64,000 nt of DNA, taken from Begonia masoniana. Its lineage: Eukaryota; Streptophyta; Magnoliopsida; Cucurbitales; Begoniaceae. The stretch lies in NCBI GenBank assembly GCA_022432975.1, contig CM039502.1:3586375-3650374 (forward strand). The letters run 5' to 3'. This document shows positions 1-11,761 of the stretch, piece by piece (positions within the stretch are counted from its first letter, which is position 1; every line of letters starts with the position of its first letter). The notes beneath the pieces were generated by a model. It ran no database searches. It was not told the DNA's origin and was given only the letters and a program-made list of their open reading frames with translations. A program made the position numbers and the translations under genes.

Positions 1-1620
1 GTTGACTAATTAGATGAAAAATCAAAACAAAAGTTTGACCAAACAATCAAAGACTTGAGCTATTCTCTAATGACCACCTGTACCTCTAAACCTGCATTAC
101 CTAAACAATTAGACCCTACCACACAATTTGATATTTGATGTTTTAAATTCTAAATGTAAATATTAATAAATGATAAAATATGAATTTTAGTTCTTTTAAT
201 TATTATTTTTATAGTGTTAATTTAATGTTCTCACTAACACACGTTGTTATTTCACTTTCTAAATTTAAATAATTTTTCAATTTATATAGTCTAAATTATG
301 TAAATTTGAATAAAATAGTTGAGATCGGTTTGATTATTTCTAAATTAAATCATTTTTTAGACTCAAATTAAGGATTGGGTTATTCCAATTGAGTATTTTG
401 ACTGATGTAAGTTAAATTATAGTACTAATATTTGACATATTATAAAATTGAAGGACCAACTATAAAGATTTTAGAAGAAAAAATTCAATTATAAAAATGA
501 TATTGAAATTAGTTTTTTTTTATGCTAATTTTTAATAGAGTAAAATACAACTTAAATTTTAACATTTTGGGTCATTTACCTATTATAGTTTAATTTAATT
601 TTTTTTTTAACAAATTGGACTTTCATCTTTTAGTTATTAGTAATTTGGATATTGCATCAACTCATCTATTAAATCAAACATGTATATATATCACGTTTTC
701 AATTTGATAGAGTGTTTTAACCTGATTTTTTTATTGTTTAAGTGATTTCTAACTTAACTTCAAACGTCATCGTGGTATTGCATAGTCTAACCTAACTTCA
801 AACTTTATCGTGGGATTGCGTAGTTCGAAATGATCAAATAGCATATTAATAAACTTCAAAATCAGGTTAAAAACTTTGAAAAAAATTAAGAATTAAGTTA
901 AAATATTTCATTAAGTAGAAAACGTAGTACATGTTGGATTTAACGAATAAATTGATGACAATATCCAAATTACTAATTTCAATATAATAAAAATTTATTT
1001 TGTGCAAAAAAAAAAATTAAGTTGTAATATGTAAATGACTTCAAAATTTAGATCTTAAATTACATTTTATCCTTGTAATAAATTCATTAGCAGTGGCCAA
1101 AACCAGAACCGTGCGGTATGTTCATGTTCCGGTTCCGATTCCACATTTTCAAGAATTGTGAAAATTAAATCGGATAGTTGGTCAAATATTCAACTAAAAA
1201 ATGGTTAAAACCTGACCCAAAAATCTAAAAAATTGGTTCATACTTGAAAATCTGCTCAAAACTAGACCAAAACTCTGAAAACTCAAGCCACAAAAAATAT
1301 ATATATATATATATGATTCTTTTTAAAAAAAAAAAATGGAACCAAACTGGGAAATATGGTTTGGTACAGGTAGGATCCATAAACCACGGTTTGGATTCCG
1401 GTTTTGTGTCAATGGAATCGTGGGTCACGGTTCCGGTTCCATAGCTAAAGAGTAAAGAGGATTGCGCAGACCTTTAAAACTCATAGATGAGTAATGAGTT
1501 GGCGACGTGGCTTGAACATGGAGTTAGCGACGTCCTTAAACCCTAAATATCAGTGATTGTACTTCATCCTCAAAACCCTAGCGGCCTAGTTCTCTGCTTT
1601 CATCAATTTCTATCACAGAA
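1..1620. other. AT-rich intergenic DNA, no gene seen
   Basis: No supported coding region. The first kilobase is very AT-rich. From about 1095 to 1440 the sequence is a degenerate mix of ACCGGTT/GGTTCCGG-like words with an (AT)n run near 1297-1313, which resembles low-complexity parts of non-autonomous plant transposons, but no ends could be fixed. The final stretch (about 1500-1620) carries CCCTAAA and AAACCCTA words, which are common in promoters and leaders of plant ribosome-biogenesis and translation genes; that fits the SNU13 gene just downstream. Confidence 0.5.
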
Positions 1621-3729
1621 ATGGCATTCCCTCTGTTTCTCTTAATTCTTTATATGTGATCGATTATCTACATTCTTAGAAATTAAGTGATGATTTATTT
1701 TTCCTCTCGTTTTCTCTTATTTTTCACGTATTTGCAGACTGGAGAGGCGGTGAATCCCAAAGCATATCCCCTTGCTGATTCACAGCTCACAATCACCATT
1801 CTTGATCTTATTCAACAAGCTGCTAACTATAAGCAGCTCAAAAAAGGTGCCAATGAAGGTACTTCCTCATCGCGTGAAATTGGAATTCCCGTTTGGCTGT
1901 TTAGTTAATACGCTGAATTTTTAAATGAATGTTATTCCAGCAACCAAGACGCTGAATCGGGGTATATCTGAGTTTGTTGTTATGGCTGCGGATGCAGAGC
2001 CGCTTGAGATTCTTCTTCATCTCCCCCTACTGGCTGAAGATAAGGTAGTCTTTGTTTTATTTCTTACTATGACACGTGCTTCTTTCTAGTATATGGTTTG
2101 TATGTTTTGGCTGAAGTAGATGATGCTCTTTGAGTCTTTCTTAGGAGGATGATATTAGTAGGTTTTCTTTGCTTGGCTTTCGAATTTGAATACGTGAATT
2201 TTTGGGTAATGAAAGAAAAAACTTTAAACTATGAGGGCTTTAACAAACTTGTCATTAATCTGTTATACATGAATTGTTAGGAATCGTAGGGTAATATGTT
2301 AATTATCTATTAGATGTATGGGTAAATGGGGTATTAGATGGGTTAATTGGTTAGAGTTGTTAGGATTTCTGTTATTTTGTGAATTATATAAGGGGAAGTA
2401 GAAGAGAGATAGGGGAGGAAAATCTGGGAAAAGTTGGAGAGAAGGCTGAGGCTCTCGAATACCTCATCAAGGGGAGAGAGTGGAGGCTCTGTAATTCCTC
2501 CACATTTATGTTGGTGTGTTGTCTGAGTATTTTCTAGAAGTGCAATATATTTTCGTTGTGTGTTGGATAAGCACAGGGGTTCTATCACAAACTTGTCATT
2601 AAACTATGTTCGTTAACAAAATCGCCCTTAAATTATAATCTGTTAACAAACCAACCTTTGTCTTCCAATTTTTCGCTAAAAAATTCTTCAAGCCCGCATT
2701 TAAGGCGCGGGAGCCCACGCCAGAGCATATTTTAGATTACTGGCTCCCGAGCACAGAGCCACACTTAAAGAGCGAGAGCCCACATTTGAAAGCATTTTAG
2801 CTGACCATTTATGCTAAATAGACTTTAGTTTAAAGGCGAATTTTCTAATGACCTCATAGTTTAAAGTTTTTTTTTGTTAATTACCCAAAAATTTTTGTTT
2901 GTTATCTTCTTTGTCCTAAATCTCTAAGATTATGGTAAACACCTCTCTATGATTAGATAGCAGAATCCACAATATAGTGTCGTAGCCACAATGCAATTCA
3001 CTCTAAGTCTCAATTCTCATTTAGTGATTTGATATTGATAGTGGATTTAACGGGCTGCTTGAATTATATTTTGGGAAATTTCATGTTATCTCCATGTTGG
3101 TTGAGCGCCAAATTACAGAAGACTTGGCTGTTTGTAAACTTTTTACCATTTATGCTGCACTCCCTATCCCAGCAGTTTTCTCAAAAAAGAGTGCTAATTG
3201 AACATTAAAGAGTTCAACAAAATTTGAATAATATTTCAAAATTAGAATCTAGAAGGAAGGTAAATTTGTCTTAGGTACCACTTTTATGACCTGCTAAATA
3301 CCTTATTGCGGAATGTTTGTTTTTGGTGGAATGAAGCTGTATGATTACACTTTAAACAGAAGAAGAGACTGATTCGATTCTTTATTTAATTCAAATTGTT
3401 CATCACTTGTTCAAGACGAACTGCCAATTATTCTCTTTTTGTTATTTTGACATATTATTCTTCCAAATTTTCAGAATGTTCCATACGTGTTTGTCCCTTC
3501 GAAGCAAGCACTCGGAAGAGCATGTGGGGTGACAAGAGCCGTCATCTCATGTTCGGTGACAACAAACGAAGGAAGCCAATTGAAATCTCAGATACAACAA
3601 CTGAAGGTACGCGGTGTTATTTTAATTTTGGGATTTCAGCCTTAGCGTTGTGTAAAACTATCGTATAATTTTGCATTCTAAATTCATTTTTTTGACATGT
3701 AGGATGCAATTGAGAAGCTATTGATCTAA
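1621..3729 (+). CDS. SNU13: SNU13 / NHP2-like protein 1 (15.5K), five exons
   Basis: This encodes the L7Ae-family RNA-binding protein of the U4/U6.U5 tri-snRNP and of box C/D snoRNPs, where it binds the kink-turn of U4 and snoRNAs in the nucleus and nucleolus. Supported coding exons are 1738-1858, 1941-2044, 3475-3606 and 3703-3729; with a start Met they give 128 residues, the usual family length. Recognisable stretches are the N-terminal [10 protein letters not shown], the L7Ae core ([13 protein letters not shown], then [14 protein letters not shown]) and the C-terminal [10 protein letters not shown]. The start is inferred: the coding sequence begins at the codon after Met at 1738, and the only ATG placed to be a start-codon-only exon is 1621-1623, which would need a GC donor (ATG|GCATTC). 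Without splicing, an in-frame ATG at 1687 also exists, but it would add a hydrophobic leader not seen in the family. Intron 3 holds a nested transposon insertion. I am sure of the family and unsure only of the first exon. Confidence 0.93.
2204..2886. mobile_element. Long-TIR MITE (MULE-like) in SNU13 intron 3
   Basis: About 45 bp at each end form an inverted repeat: GGGTAAT...ACTTTAAACTATGAGG on the left (2204-2237) and its complement on the right (2848-2886), with flanking T/A runs matching only weakly as a 9-bp target duplication (6 of 9). The centre is GC-rich and has no transposase. The GGGTAA termini are shared with the elements at 8966-9426 and 14915-15762. The element is itself interrupted by another insertion (2259-2586). 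Assignment to Mutator-like MITEs rests on the long TIR and on the 9-bp duplication of the better preserved relative at 14915. Confidence 0.7.
2243..2602. mobile_element. Nested 328-bp insertion with 16-bp flanking duplication
   Basis: The word ACAAACTTGTCATTAA occurs at 2243-2258 and again at 2587-2602, bracketing 328 bp that break the MITE. The insert has LTR-like features: a TGTTA motif near its left end, a TATATAAGG box near 2385-2395 and a TTCTATCA-like right end. A 16-bp duplication is too long for ordinary LTR integration (usually 5 bp) and suggests target-primed retroposition or a duplication-type repair, so the class is left open. Confidence 0.5.
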
Positions 3730-4456
3730 AGTTTTCCTCGATGTGGATTCAGAATGAGGGGCTATGAGGGTCATCCCTTCGGAGGCTTTGACTAAAGGTT
3801 GTGTTGTTATCTGTAGTAGGAGTCTTTCTACTAATATAACTATGGAATGTAATGCATCAGCTATAATAACCCTGTCTATTATCATTGCTTACCACCGTAT
3901 GGAATTGCTTCTGAATGATCATGAACTGCAATTTTTCAAAATTGTTGAAGGAAACTACTTGATGGCACGTTAATTTTATGGTTTTATCGGATTTAGTGGT
4001 CTAATATGTAAGAAAGGTGTAATTTAGGCCTCCTTTTTTAAACAAAGAAACCATGTCCAAATAAAAGTAGAAAAGGATGTCTTTTGACTTACAACAATCA
4101 GAAAAGGGCTCTTTCAGGGTTACATACAAGGAATCAAACTTTTGGTGTAGTATAATGTCGTGTAAAATGTGTTCCATTTCTTTTTTACTTAAATTAATAA
4201 ATCTTTTGACTACAAAAGTTAATGTTGTCTTGTGATAGAATTACAAACACGTGCACTTGCAAAGAATATCTATCAACAAGAGAGAAGTAATGGAACACAA
4301 TGTCGGACACGTGGATTCAATTCATAAACTATTTCCCTGCTTGATAGTTGCATTAACACTTAGAAATTATTTTTATTTTTATTTTTTTGTCTTCTGAGTA
4401 GAAAAGAGAATTTTCGTTTATCATGTTAAATTGCGATAAAGTAAAGTGGTGTCGAT
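3730..4456. other. SNU13 3' region and intergenic DNA
   Basis: This contains the likely SNU13 3' UTR, followed by AT-rich sequence. No further gene was recognised. Confidence 0.4.
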
Positions 4457-4507
4457 GTGGGCGTGCCGGAGTGGTTATCCGGCATGACTAGAATCCTGCC
4501 GCTCACG
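4457..4507 (+). pseudogene. tRNA-Ser(AGA) pseudogene with internal deletion
   Basis: The 51-bp sequence starts GTGGGCGTGCCGGAGTGG and ends TCCTGCCGCTCACG, matching the two ends of plant tRNA-Ser. The acceptor stem still pairs fully (GTGGGCG against CGCTCAC, with one G-U). The D arm and the 5' side of the anticodon arm are present up to CTAGAA. From there the sequence jumps straight to the 3' half of the T arm, so about 30 nt (3' anticodon stem, variable arm, 5' T arm) are missing. A short GAATC repeat at the junction suggests a microhomology deletion. A TTTT run follows, as at a Pol III terminator. It cannot make a functional tRNA. Confidence 0.85.
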
Positions 4508-7500
4508 TTTTAACAATTTTTTTTGAAATAATTATACCTATCTGTATATAGCATTTATATTATTTCACATGTATTATATATATATAGATATATATGTTTG
4601 ACTTGTTTAGAATTATTGTGAAAAGGCCCCAAGATTTGGAGATTCACATCTTTCAAAAGTCAAATCAAATGAAGTGGTTGGTTATGGGGTTTTTCCAGAG
4701 CTGTTTCTACTGTTGGGGATCCAAATGAACGTCTCAATTCTATGCTTAAAAAGAAACTAAGCAAATGGCAGACACCCTCTAGTGGATCATTTCAATTATT
4801 TCCATCTTATATTCCCTCTTCTCTTCTTTGACTTCCGTCCCTTTCATTATCACTTCAACCACCAACCATTTCTCCCGTAGCCTTTCCGCCCATCCCCGGG
4901 AAAAAATAAGGCAGTTCATTTCGTTTTGTCCCGTAATGACCCAAAATCAAAGTAATCTTGAAAAACCTAATCTAGAGCAGGAGGGTGCACAATCATTCAT
5001 CGTTTGTACGAGTAGAAGTGAGTAGTTCATGCGTAAGATGTCATCTTCAACTGTTCGAAAGTGTTTTTAGATGAAATTCAAAAACAAGCTCGTGCTGACC
5101 TAGGCCATTTTTGGTGAATCTAGAGCGGGTTCTTCCCCCTTGTTTGTAACGGTGTTCATGTTTCATGTTGCATGTCTCTTTAATGGAGGAGGGTTATGAT
5201 AAACATCCATTATTTATTGTCTATTTCTATTAATTTTGTTTCTTCCCACGTTTGTATCTGTAAGAAAGAGAACACATCACATGAGCGGCGTGTATGGTCG
5301 ATTATTGAATAATGGGAGCAACTGTTGGAAAATGAAACCCTTTTCCAACTCTTTTGACCCTACCCATTGTTCATGCTTCATCAAAATCTGTTGATATTGT
5401 GATGTGTAAGTTTTTTTATTGGTCCATTGTAGACTGACAAATCGGAGGAGTTCTTCATGGCCTTCGAGTAGTTCATTTCATTTCAGTAATTACCCTACTC
5501 TATATCTCCTAATCACAGTAAAAGACCTATTTTATGATTTTAAGGAAAAAACATACCATCTTTAACATCTTGAAAGTTTCTTCTTTTCTTTTTTGTTTTT
5601 ACCGACATGTGTAGCGATCCGCGATCCTTCTCGGTGTTGTGATATAATTCACTTTCGCCACGTGACTCGAGGCTCGCAGATCTTTCGCAGTTTTGTTTTT
5701 GGGATTCTCCGTTTCTCAGCACACCTCTGTCAGTCAAAACGATGCAATCAATAGTTACCCCCCTGTGCACTGGTGGAGTGTTGTCAAGCTCACATTGAGT
5801 TTTATCTCGGTGTCGAATTAGTTTAGATAGCGATATCATCATGAATCATTCAGTCTCAATCACAATAAAGCGAGTTGGCATCTTCGTAATAAGGGTTAGG
5901 CTTCCTAGTTTTAGGTTCTGACTTTCACATATCCGGGTGCCACAACGTGAATGTGACCCCATTTGATGGATAGGACCAAGTTACAAATTTGGAAGATTTC
6001 AAAATAAAGATTTGAGAAGATGAGAATCTAAATCTGATCAAATTCACTGAAAATAACTTGGCAGTGACTGCACATGATATTGTAGTGAGCTTTATCAACG
6101 TATGAGAGTGATGGGAAAAAGAAAAAGCTGATTATAGAAGTAATAATCTTCTTCCTCCAGAAGTCAATAAAAATGGAACACAGACAATGGCATATTCAAG
6201 ACAGAAAACACCTTATTTCAAGCTGTTTTAACCATCATTTTACGTATTTCAGCTCACGAAAACAAAAAACAAAATCTTTATATTTTTTTGTAGACTGCTC
6301 TTTGTTAGATTTTGATATGACCTGAATTCTATATGAACCAGATCGGTTAAGTTTACGTTGAAAATCTCATTAAAATTTTGTTTTCTTTTTTAAATTCATG
6401 TAAAATATAGTTGTAAAACTCGAAGTTGTAATTCGATCTTCATAGTAGATTTGTTACTCTGTCCATGATATTTTCTCGAAAGAATTCTTTCACTTAAATC
6501 TGGTGTCTCACATTGTAATTCTTTTTCCGGCTATCATTTGGCTTCTAATGCTATTGTAATAGGTATTATTTTGGGAGATTCGCATAATGCAAAGAAAGAT
6601 CTACAAGAAATAATATAAAATAAATAAAGAGAGAACCTTGCTTGCTTTTGAAAGTGATGACAAAAACAGAAGACAAAGAATATTCCCCAAGCTACTGAAA
6701 GCTGCATAATAGGTGTTTGTTACATTTATGGCAGTGGAATGGAAACTGAAGAGACCACAAGAAATTGGCAAGACTTTGTAGTATTCTGTGTTTTTTTTTT
6801 TTTTTGATAACTCCACCAGTAACTAGTAAATACCCAAATCTTAGAAGATTAAAAGACAAAAGGTAAATATTCATTCGTTTGTTTCGAGGATGTTTTGGTC
6901 TGAAACTTGCTCGATTTTTGTTATTAGATTTTAAACCAAACCTTGCTATACTAGTGTAAAGAGAGATGTTACTTATGACTTACTTATCTCAACTACACTC
7001 GAGACGTGAAATTTTCATACTTTCTCGATATGGACTAGGAATTTATAGATTATCTTAATCTTAGATCATTATGGTTTCCACAGAACGGGCAACCAGGCAA
7101 ACTCTTCTTTGAAATGATTAATCTTATGTCTCGACCTCAAAAATGTATGGTAAGAGATTATGCATTGATGTTTGTAGTCAAGAGTAACGCGTATGTATTA
7201 GCCGTTGTACGTGTTTCAATTGGTACATGCAAGATATCTGTCACAGTAAGAGCATAATCTGAAAACATGTCTGAGAAAACTGCAGAAAGCTATATGCACT
7301 ACAAACATGGAACTCAATAAAGAGACAGCCCATGCAACATTCACCTACCAAATCCATAGCTTTACTCTAAAAACATTGATTTAGACATCAGAAGATCTTC
7401 ATTGAAAGAGTCTAACATCACTTCCATTAAGAGAATTGTTTCCATGCATCTAAGAAAATTAAGAAGACAGTAACAAGATCTAATAGGAGAAGTTCTTAGT

Positions 7501-8160
7501 TAAACTTGGTAGGAAATATTTCATCAATCTATCCCCATTTAATGACAAGTATGCTAGAGAATATATTCCAAAAACAATCCAAAGTGGAAACTTTTTGTGG
7601 GTGGGGCTGGAAACCCACTCAAAAGATAATCTTTGGTTTATAAATTATTTAATCAACCAGTAAATCTAATCCTTCCACTAATCAAAACAATCTTCACTTG
7701 AATTCTTGGTATCCTAGATTCCAATTATATAAAGTCGTCTATAATATTGACCATTTTGAGACAAAACCTACATGAATTTGTTATTGCAATTAGTTCAAAA
7801 TGTATTGTATAAGGTAAAAAGAAAAATTTTACTTATAAACCATACAATTTTCAATTTCTCAACCGATGTAGGATTATGCACCGCTACTAATATGAGTTGG
7901 GTCCTCACAATCAACCTAATTTTAGGTCGTCATTGTCTTCACATCATAAAACAGACGGTCACAAATTAACCTTCCATCAAATTGATCATCCTTGTACATA
8001 TTTTTCCTAATTCATATAACCAAAAAAAGTTTAGTTTCAATCAGTCCTACCTCCCTCCACTGATGTGTGATAGAATTAGTCAAAATCTTTAATGATAACA
8101 CTTAATGATCTGTCCCATTTTTATGAGTGAAAGGTCACCGTTAAGCTCTAAGAATTTGTC
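4508..8160. other. Intergenic DNA, no gene recognised
   Basis: The sequence is AT-rich. A minus-strand open frame at 5540-5842 (100 codons) sits in a locally less AT-rich patch (about 5560-5960), but it has no recognisable domain, codon pattern or splice context; it may be a transposon fragment. Nothing else is supported up to the NPF promoter. Confidence 0.4.
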
Positions 8161-8170
8161 TATAAAAAGG
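8161..8170 (+). promoter_or_regulatory. TATA box of the NPF gene
   Basis: TATAAAAAGG lies 65 bp upstream of the proposed start ATG at 8235, a normal distance for a plant promoter with a short leader. Confidence 0.6.
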
Positions 8171-8234
8171 GTTTCTCCTCAAGAGAGAATTGGAAGCAGT
8201 TGCAGAAAGTTTCTCAGCTTTATTTCCTCAACAA

Positions 8235-11200
8235 ATGGTATACTACAGATCTTCGTTGTTTTTTTGTTGTTGGGTTGTCTGTTTTTCGTTAAAATTGATA
8301 AAAAAAAAATTGTATTATTATAGAATGAAAAACAGAGGTTGATCGTTTCTGATGCTGTCGACTACCAAGGTTTGCCTGCAGATAGGTCTAAAACTGGTGG
8401 TTGGATTCCTGCAGCTTTTATTCTTGGTATTTCTTTTTTTTTCTCTCTCTTTTTATTTTGAATGTTAGATTAATATTGCTCTAAACAGCTTTGCACGTTC
8501 GAAAGTTGTGTTTTTTCACCCTTGAAAAGCTGTTTTTTTACTTAAAAAACTATGGTTTCTGAAGGTTTTAAGATTGTGTTCATGAAATAGTTTTATGATC
8601 ACATATTCTTAAAAAAAACTGTTCTTTAACTTCAAAAACTACTGGTGTCTGATAACTTTTCTTCAAGATTATGTTCATGAAATAGTTTTCTGATCACATA
8701 TTCTTAAAAAAACTGTTCTTTAATTTCAAAAAATACTGGCGTCTGATAAGTTGTTCTTGGAAAAACCAGAAAGACCATGTTTGAAGAACCAATATCCAAG
8801 CATGCATGTAGTTGCATTACGTAACTTCAAGTAAATATTAATTCTGTATAATTACTGTCTTATTGGAGAAATTAATATTATTATCTGTATATTTTCTTCA
8901 AAATAGAAATTATGAGAGTTTATGTATTTTTCTGTCCGGTGTAGCTCGTGAAAAGCCAGAATATTGAGTAAAAACCATTTTAATCTTAAACTATTAATTT
9001 TTTTTAAAAGACCCTTCAACTAATAATTTTAACAAATCCAACCTTCAACTATTATAAACCTAATAATTTAACACCTCGCGGCCCTCCGATCACCCCATGT
9101 TCTGCATTTTTTGCCTAGAATCGAGGGCCGATCTAAAACGAACAGCCCTCGTTTTGTTGGGGGGCCTGTTCTACGTGCACCGGGCCGATCTAAAAACAAC
9201 GGCCCCCCGTTTTGTCGGGGAGTCGTTGTGAGGAGTGGAGAACAACTCCTCTTGTGGCCGGCACAGGAGAACGGCCCTCCGTTCTAAGCAAAAAATGTAG
9301 AACGAATGGTGATCAGATTAAATTATTAGGTTTATGATAGTTGAAGATTGGATTTTTTAGGATAGTTAGTTTAAGGTTGTCTTAAAAAAAAAATTCATAA
9401 TTTAAAGGTTAAAATAATTTTTACCCCATAATATATTTCCGAACTTACTGTTTTTCGACAATCTTTCACTGTTCTTGCGTCAAGTCTCTCAATCTTTCAT
9501 CGTCTTCATTTTTAGAATAATTATTAAGTCTACTTTAGGGAAAAGTAGAACTTAAATATTATTATAATTTTCTTATTTTACACGTGAAAGTTGAGATGTC
9601 GTGTGTTCTTTACCTTCAAACTTTTTTCAAACAACAATTAACTAAAAATTAAAAAAAAAATCTTTTAGATTTATTTCTGTTTTTTTCATAAATTATTCTT
9701 TAATTTTATTTATTGACATAATTAATCAATAAATAATCAATTTTTAAAAGGTAATTTCCAAAGAGTTAAAAGGCAAAAAAGGTGATATGATTTGTAATTT
9801 GTGGGAATAGGGATTGAAATAAATGAGAGGCTGTCCACAATGGGAATAGCAGTGAATCTTGTGACATATTTGGTGGGAACTATGCATTTAGCAAGCTCAA
9901 CCTCAGCCAATGTTGTCACTGATTTCATGGGCACTTCCTTTCTTCTTTGCTTGCTCGGAGGCTTTCTTGCCGACTCTTTTCTCGGCCGATTCAAGACCAT
10001 TGTCATTTTCTCTGCCATCCAAACTCTGGTACTGAGCTCTATTTCTATTTCTTCTTCAATTGAAATGGACTCTAATCTTCAGTGCTGGTTCTGCAGGGCA
10101 CGGCTGTGCTTGCAATATCAACCAAATTACCCCAGCTTCGTCCACCCCCTTGCCGCCCGACCTCCACCTGGGGACATTGATTGCAGGAAAGCCGGCGGAT
10201 TTCAAATGGGTATTTTGTACGTGGCTCTGTATCTCATTGCCCTTGGGACCGGCGGCCTAAAATCCAGTGTTTCAGGATTTGGGTCGGACCAATTCGACGA
10301 GAAGGACGAGAAGGAGAGGGTCCAGATGACCTACTTTTTCAACAGATTCTTCTTCTTTGTTAGCACTGGTACTTTAATGGCTGTCACTGTGCTCGTCTAC
10401 ATTCAAGATGAAGTGGGCCGAAGTTGGGCCTATGGGATTTGCTCCATTTCTATGTTTATCGCCATTTGTATTATTCTGAGTGGTACCAAAAGATATAGGT
10501 TCAAGAAAAGTTTGGGAAGTCCCATCGTTCATATTCTTCAAGTGATTTCTGCAGCAATATGCAAAAGGAAGATGAACCTACCTAACAGTGTAGGCTCACT
10601 GTATGAAGATTGTCCGGAGCTCTCGAGAATTAGTCACACCGATCAGTTTCGGTAAGTTGCACACCGATCAGTTCTTCGTCTTTCATCGTAAAACGAAACA
10701 CAGTTTTTGAAAACATCTTAAATCATTTTACAGAAAACAGCTTTAGAAAACAGGATCTACAGACCCCTTTGTTCTCAAGAACTTGATTGATTTCTCTGGA
10801 CAGATTTTTGGACAAGGCTGCAATAGTTGTGGAAGGAGATTTTGAGGAGAAACGTCCAAAACCATGGAGATTATGTTCAGTGACAAGAATTGAAGAGGTT
10901 AAAATGATGGCCAGACTAATACCAATATGGGCAACAACTATACTATTTTGGACTACATATGCTCAAATGCTTACCTTCTCAGTAGAACAAGCCTCCACCA
11001 TGAGAAGATCCCTTGGGCATTTCCAATCCCTGCAGGCTCTCTCACTGTCTTCTTCGTTGCAGCCATTTTGATCAGTCTTGCTCTCTATGATCGCCTCATC
11101 ATACCCCTGTGGAAGGCCTTTAGAGGCAAACCAGGTAAAAAAACAAAAACAAGGCTGATGTCTCAGACAAGTTTGCATAAATTTTCAAAAATTGTAAAAA

Positions 11201-11761
11201 GAAAAACACTTCTCTTGTTTTTGTGCATAAACAGGTTTTACAAACCTGCAGAGAATAGGTATTGGCCTTGCACTGTCGACTCTCGGGATGGCAGCTGCAG
11301 CTCTAGCCGAGAGAAAACGACTATCAGTGGCCAAATCAGTGCCCTCTACCTCATCTACCTTGCCTCTGAGTGTCTACCTATTGATCCCCCAATTTCTATT
11401 GGTGGGTTCAGGTGAAGGATTCATTTACTCAGGCCAGCTTGATTTCTTCATAACTCAGTCCCCAAAAGGAATGAAAACTATGAGCACTGGCCTCTTCCTG
11501 ACTACTCTTTCGTTAGGGTTCTTCGTGAGCAGCTTTCTTGTTTCTGTCGTGAAAAATGTGACTGGAAAAACCGGCAGCCAAGGCTGGTTTGCAGATAACA
11601 TTAACGACGGGAGACTCGATTGTTTCTATGGACTTCTGACTGTAATTTGTCTCATTAATTTCCTAGCGTTTCTCGTTTGTGCTGTTTGGTTTAAGCCAAC
11701 GAAACCTAGAGTTTTGCAGACGGGGGGTGTCGGTGATGATTTCGGAGCAGAGAAATGCTAG
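8235..11761 (+). CDS. NRT1/PTR family (NPF6-like) transporter, two frame breaks
   Basis: This is a 12-helix MFS proton-coupled transporter of the plasma membrane, nearest by eye to the NPF6 group (CHL1/NRT1.1, NRT1.3, NRT1.4). Exons are 8235-8237 (ATG only), 8324-8426, 9811-10028, 10097-10651, 10804-11134 and 11235-11761; they total 1737 nt, about 578 residues, which is normal. Visible marks are the ExxER proton-coupling motif (E38, E41, R42), a Thr at about residue 98 where CHL1 has its phospho-switch Thr101, YFFNRFFFF, and the C-terminal block TQSPKGMKTMSTGLF. At the CHL1 nitrate-binding His356 position the residue is Tyr (WTTYAQM). Two single-base frame breaks interrupt it: one extra base near 10169 (stop at 10178 if read on) and one missing base at about 11026/11027. 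They cancel in total length. This could be assembly error or early pseudogenisation. The 1.4-kb second intron holds a tandem repeat and a MITE. Confidence 0.85.
8570..8758 (+). repeat. Two-copy 95-bp tandem repeat in NPF intron 2
   Basis: Two adjacent diverged copies (about 8570-8664 and 8665-8758) share AGATT.TGTTCATGAAATAG, TGATCACATATTCTTAA and ACTGG.GTCTGATAA. It is intronic and has no coding meaning. Confidence 0.75.
8966..9426. mobile_element. Long-TIR MITE (MULE-like) in NPF intron 2
   Basis: Arms of roughly 140-150 bp are inverted copies of each other (for example CCTAATAATTTAA on the left and TTAAATTATTAGG on the right), meeting at a GC-rich centre rich in GGGCCG and AACGGCCC words. 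The ends read GAGTAAAA and TTTTTACCC. The nine flanking bases, CAGAATATT and CATAATATA, agree at 7 of 9, as expected for an old Mutator-type target duplication. No transposase is present. Confidence 0.75.

Noticed and set aside
1687..1737. Start of SNU13 at ATG 1687 within the intron
   Set aside because: It would add a hydrophobic run before the conserved second residue; the 128-residue length only fits a start-codon exon.
5540..5842. Minus-strand 100-codon frame as a gene
   Set aside because: No domain, no promoter or splice signals and no recognisable relatives; kept only as a note.
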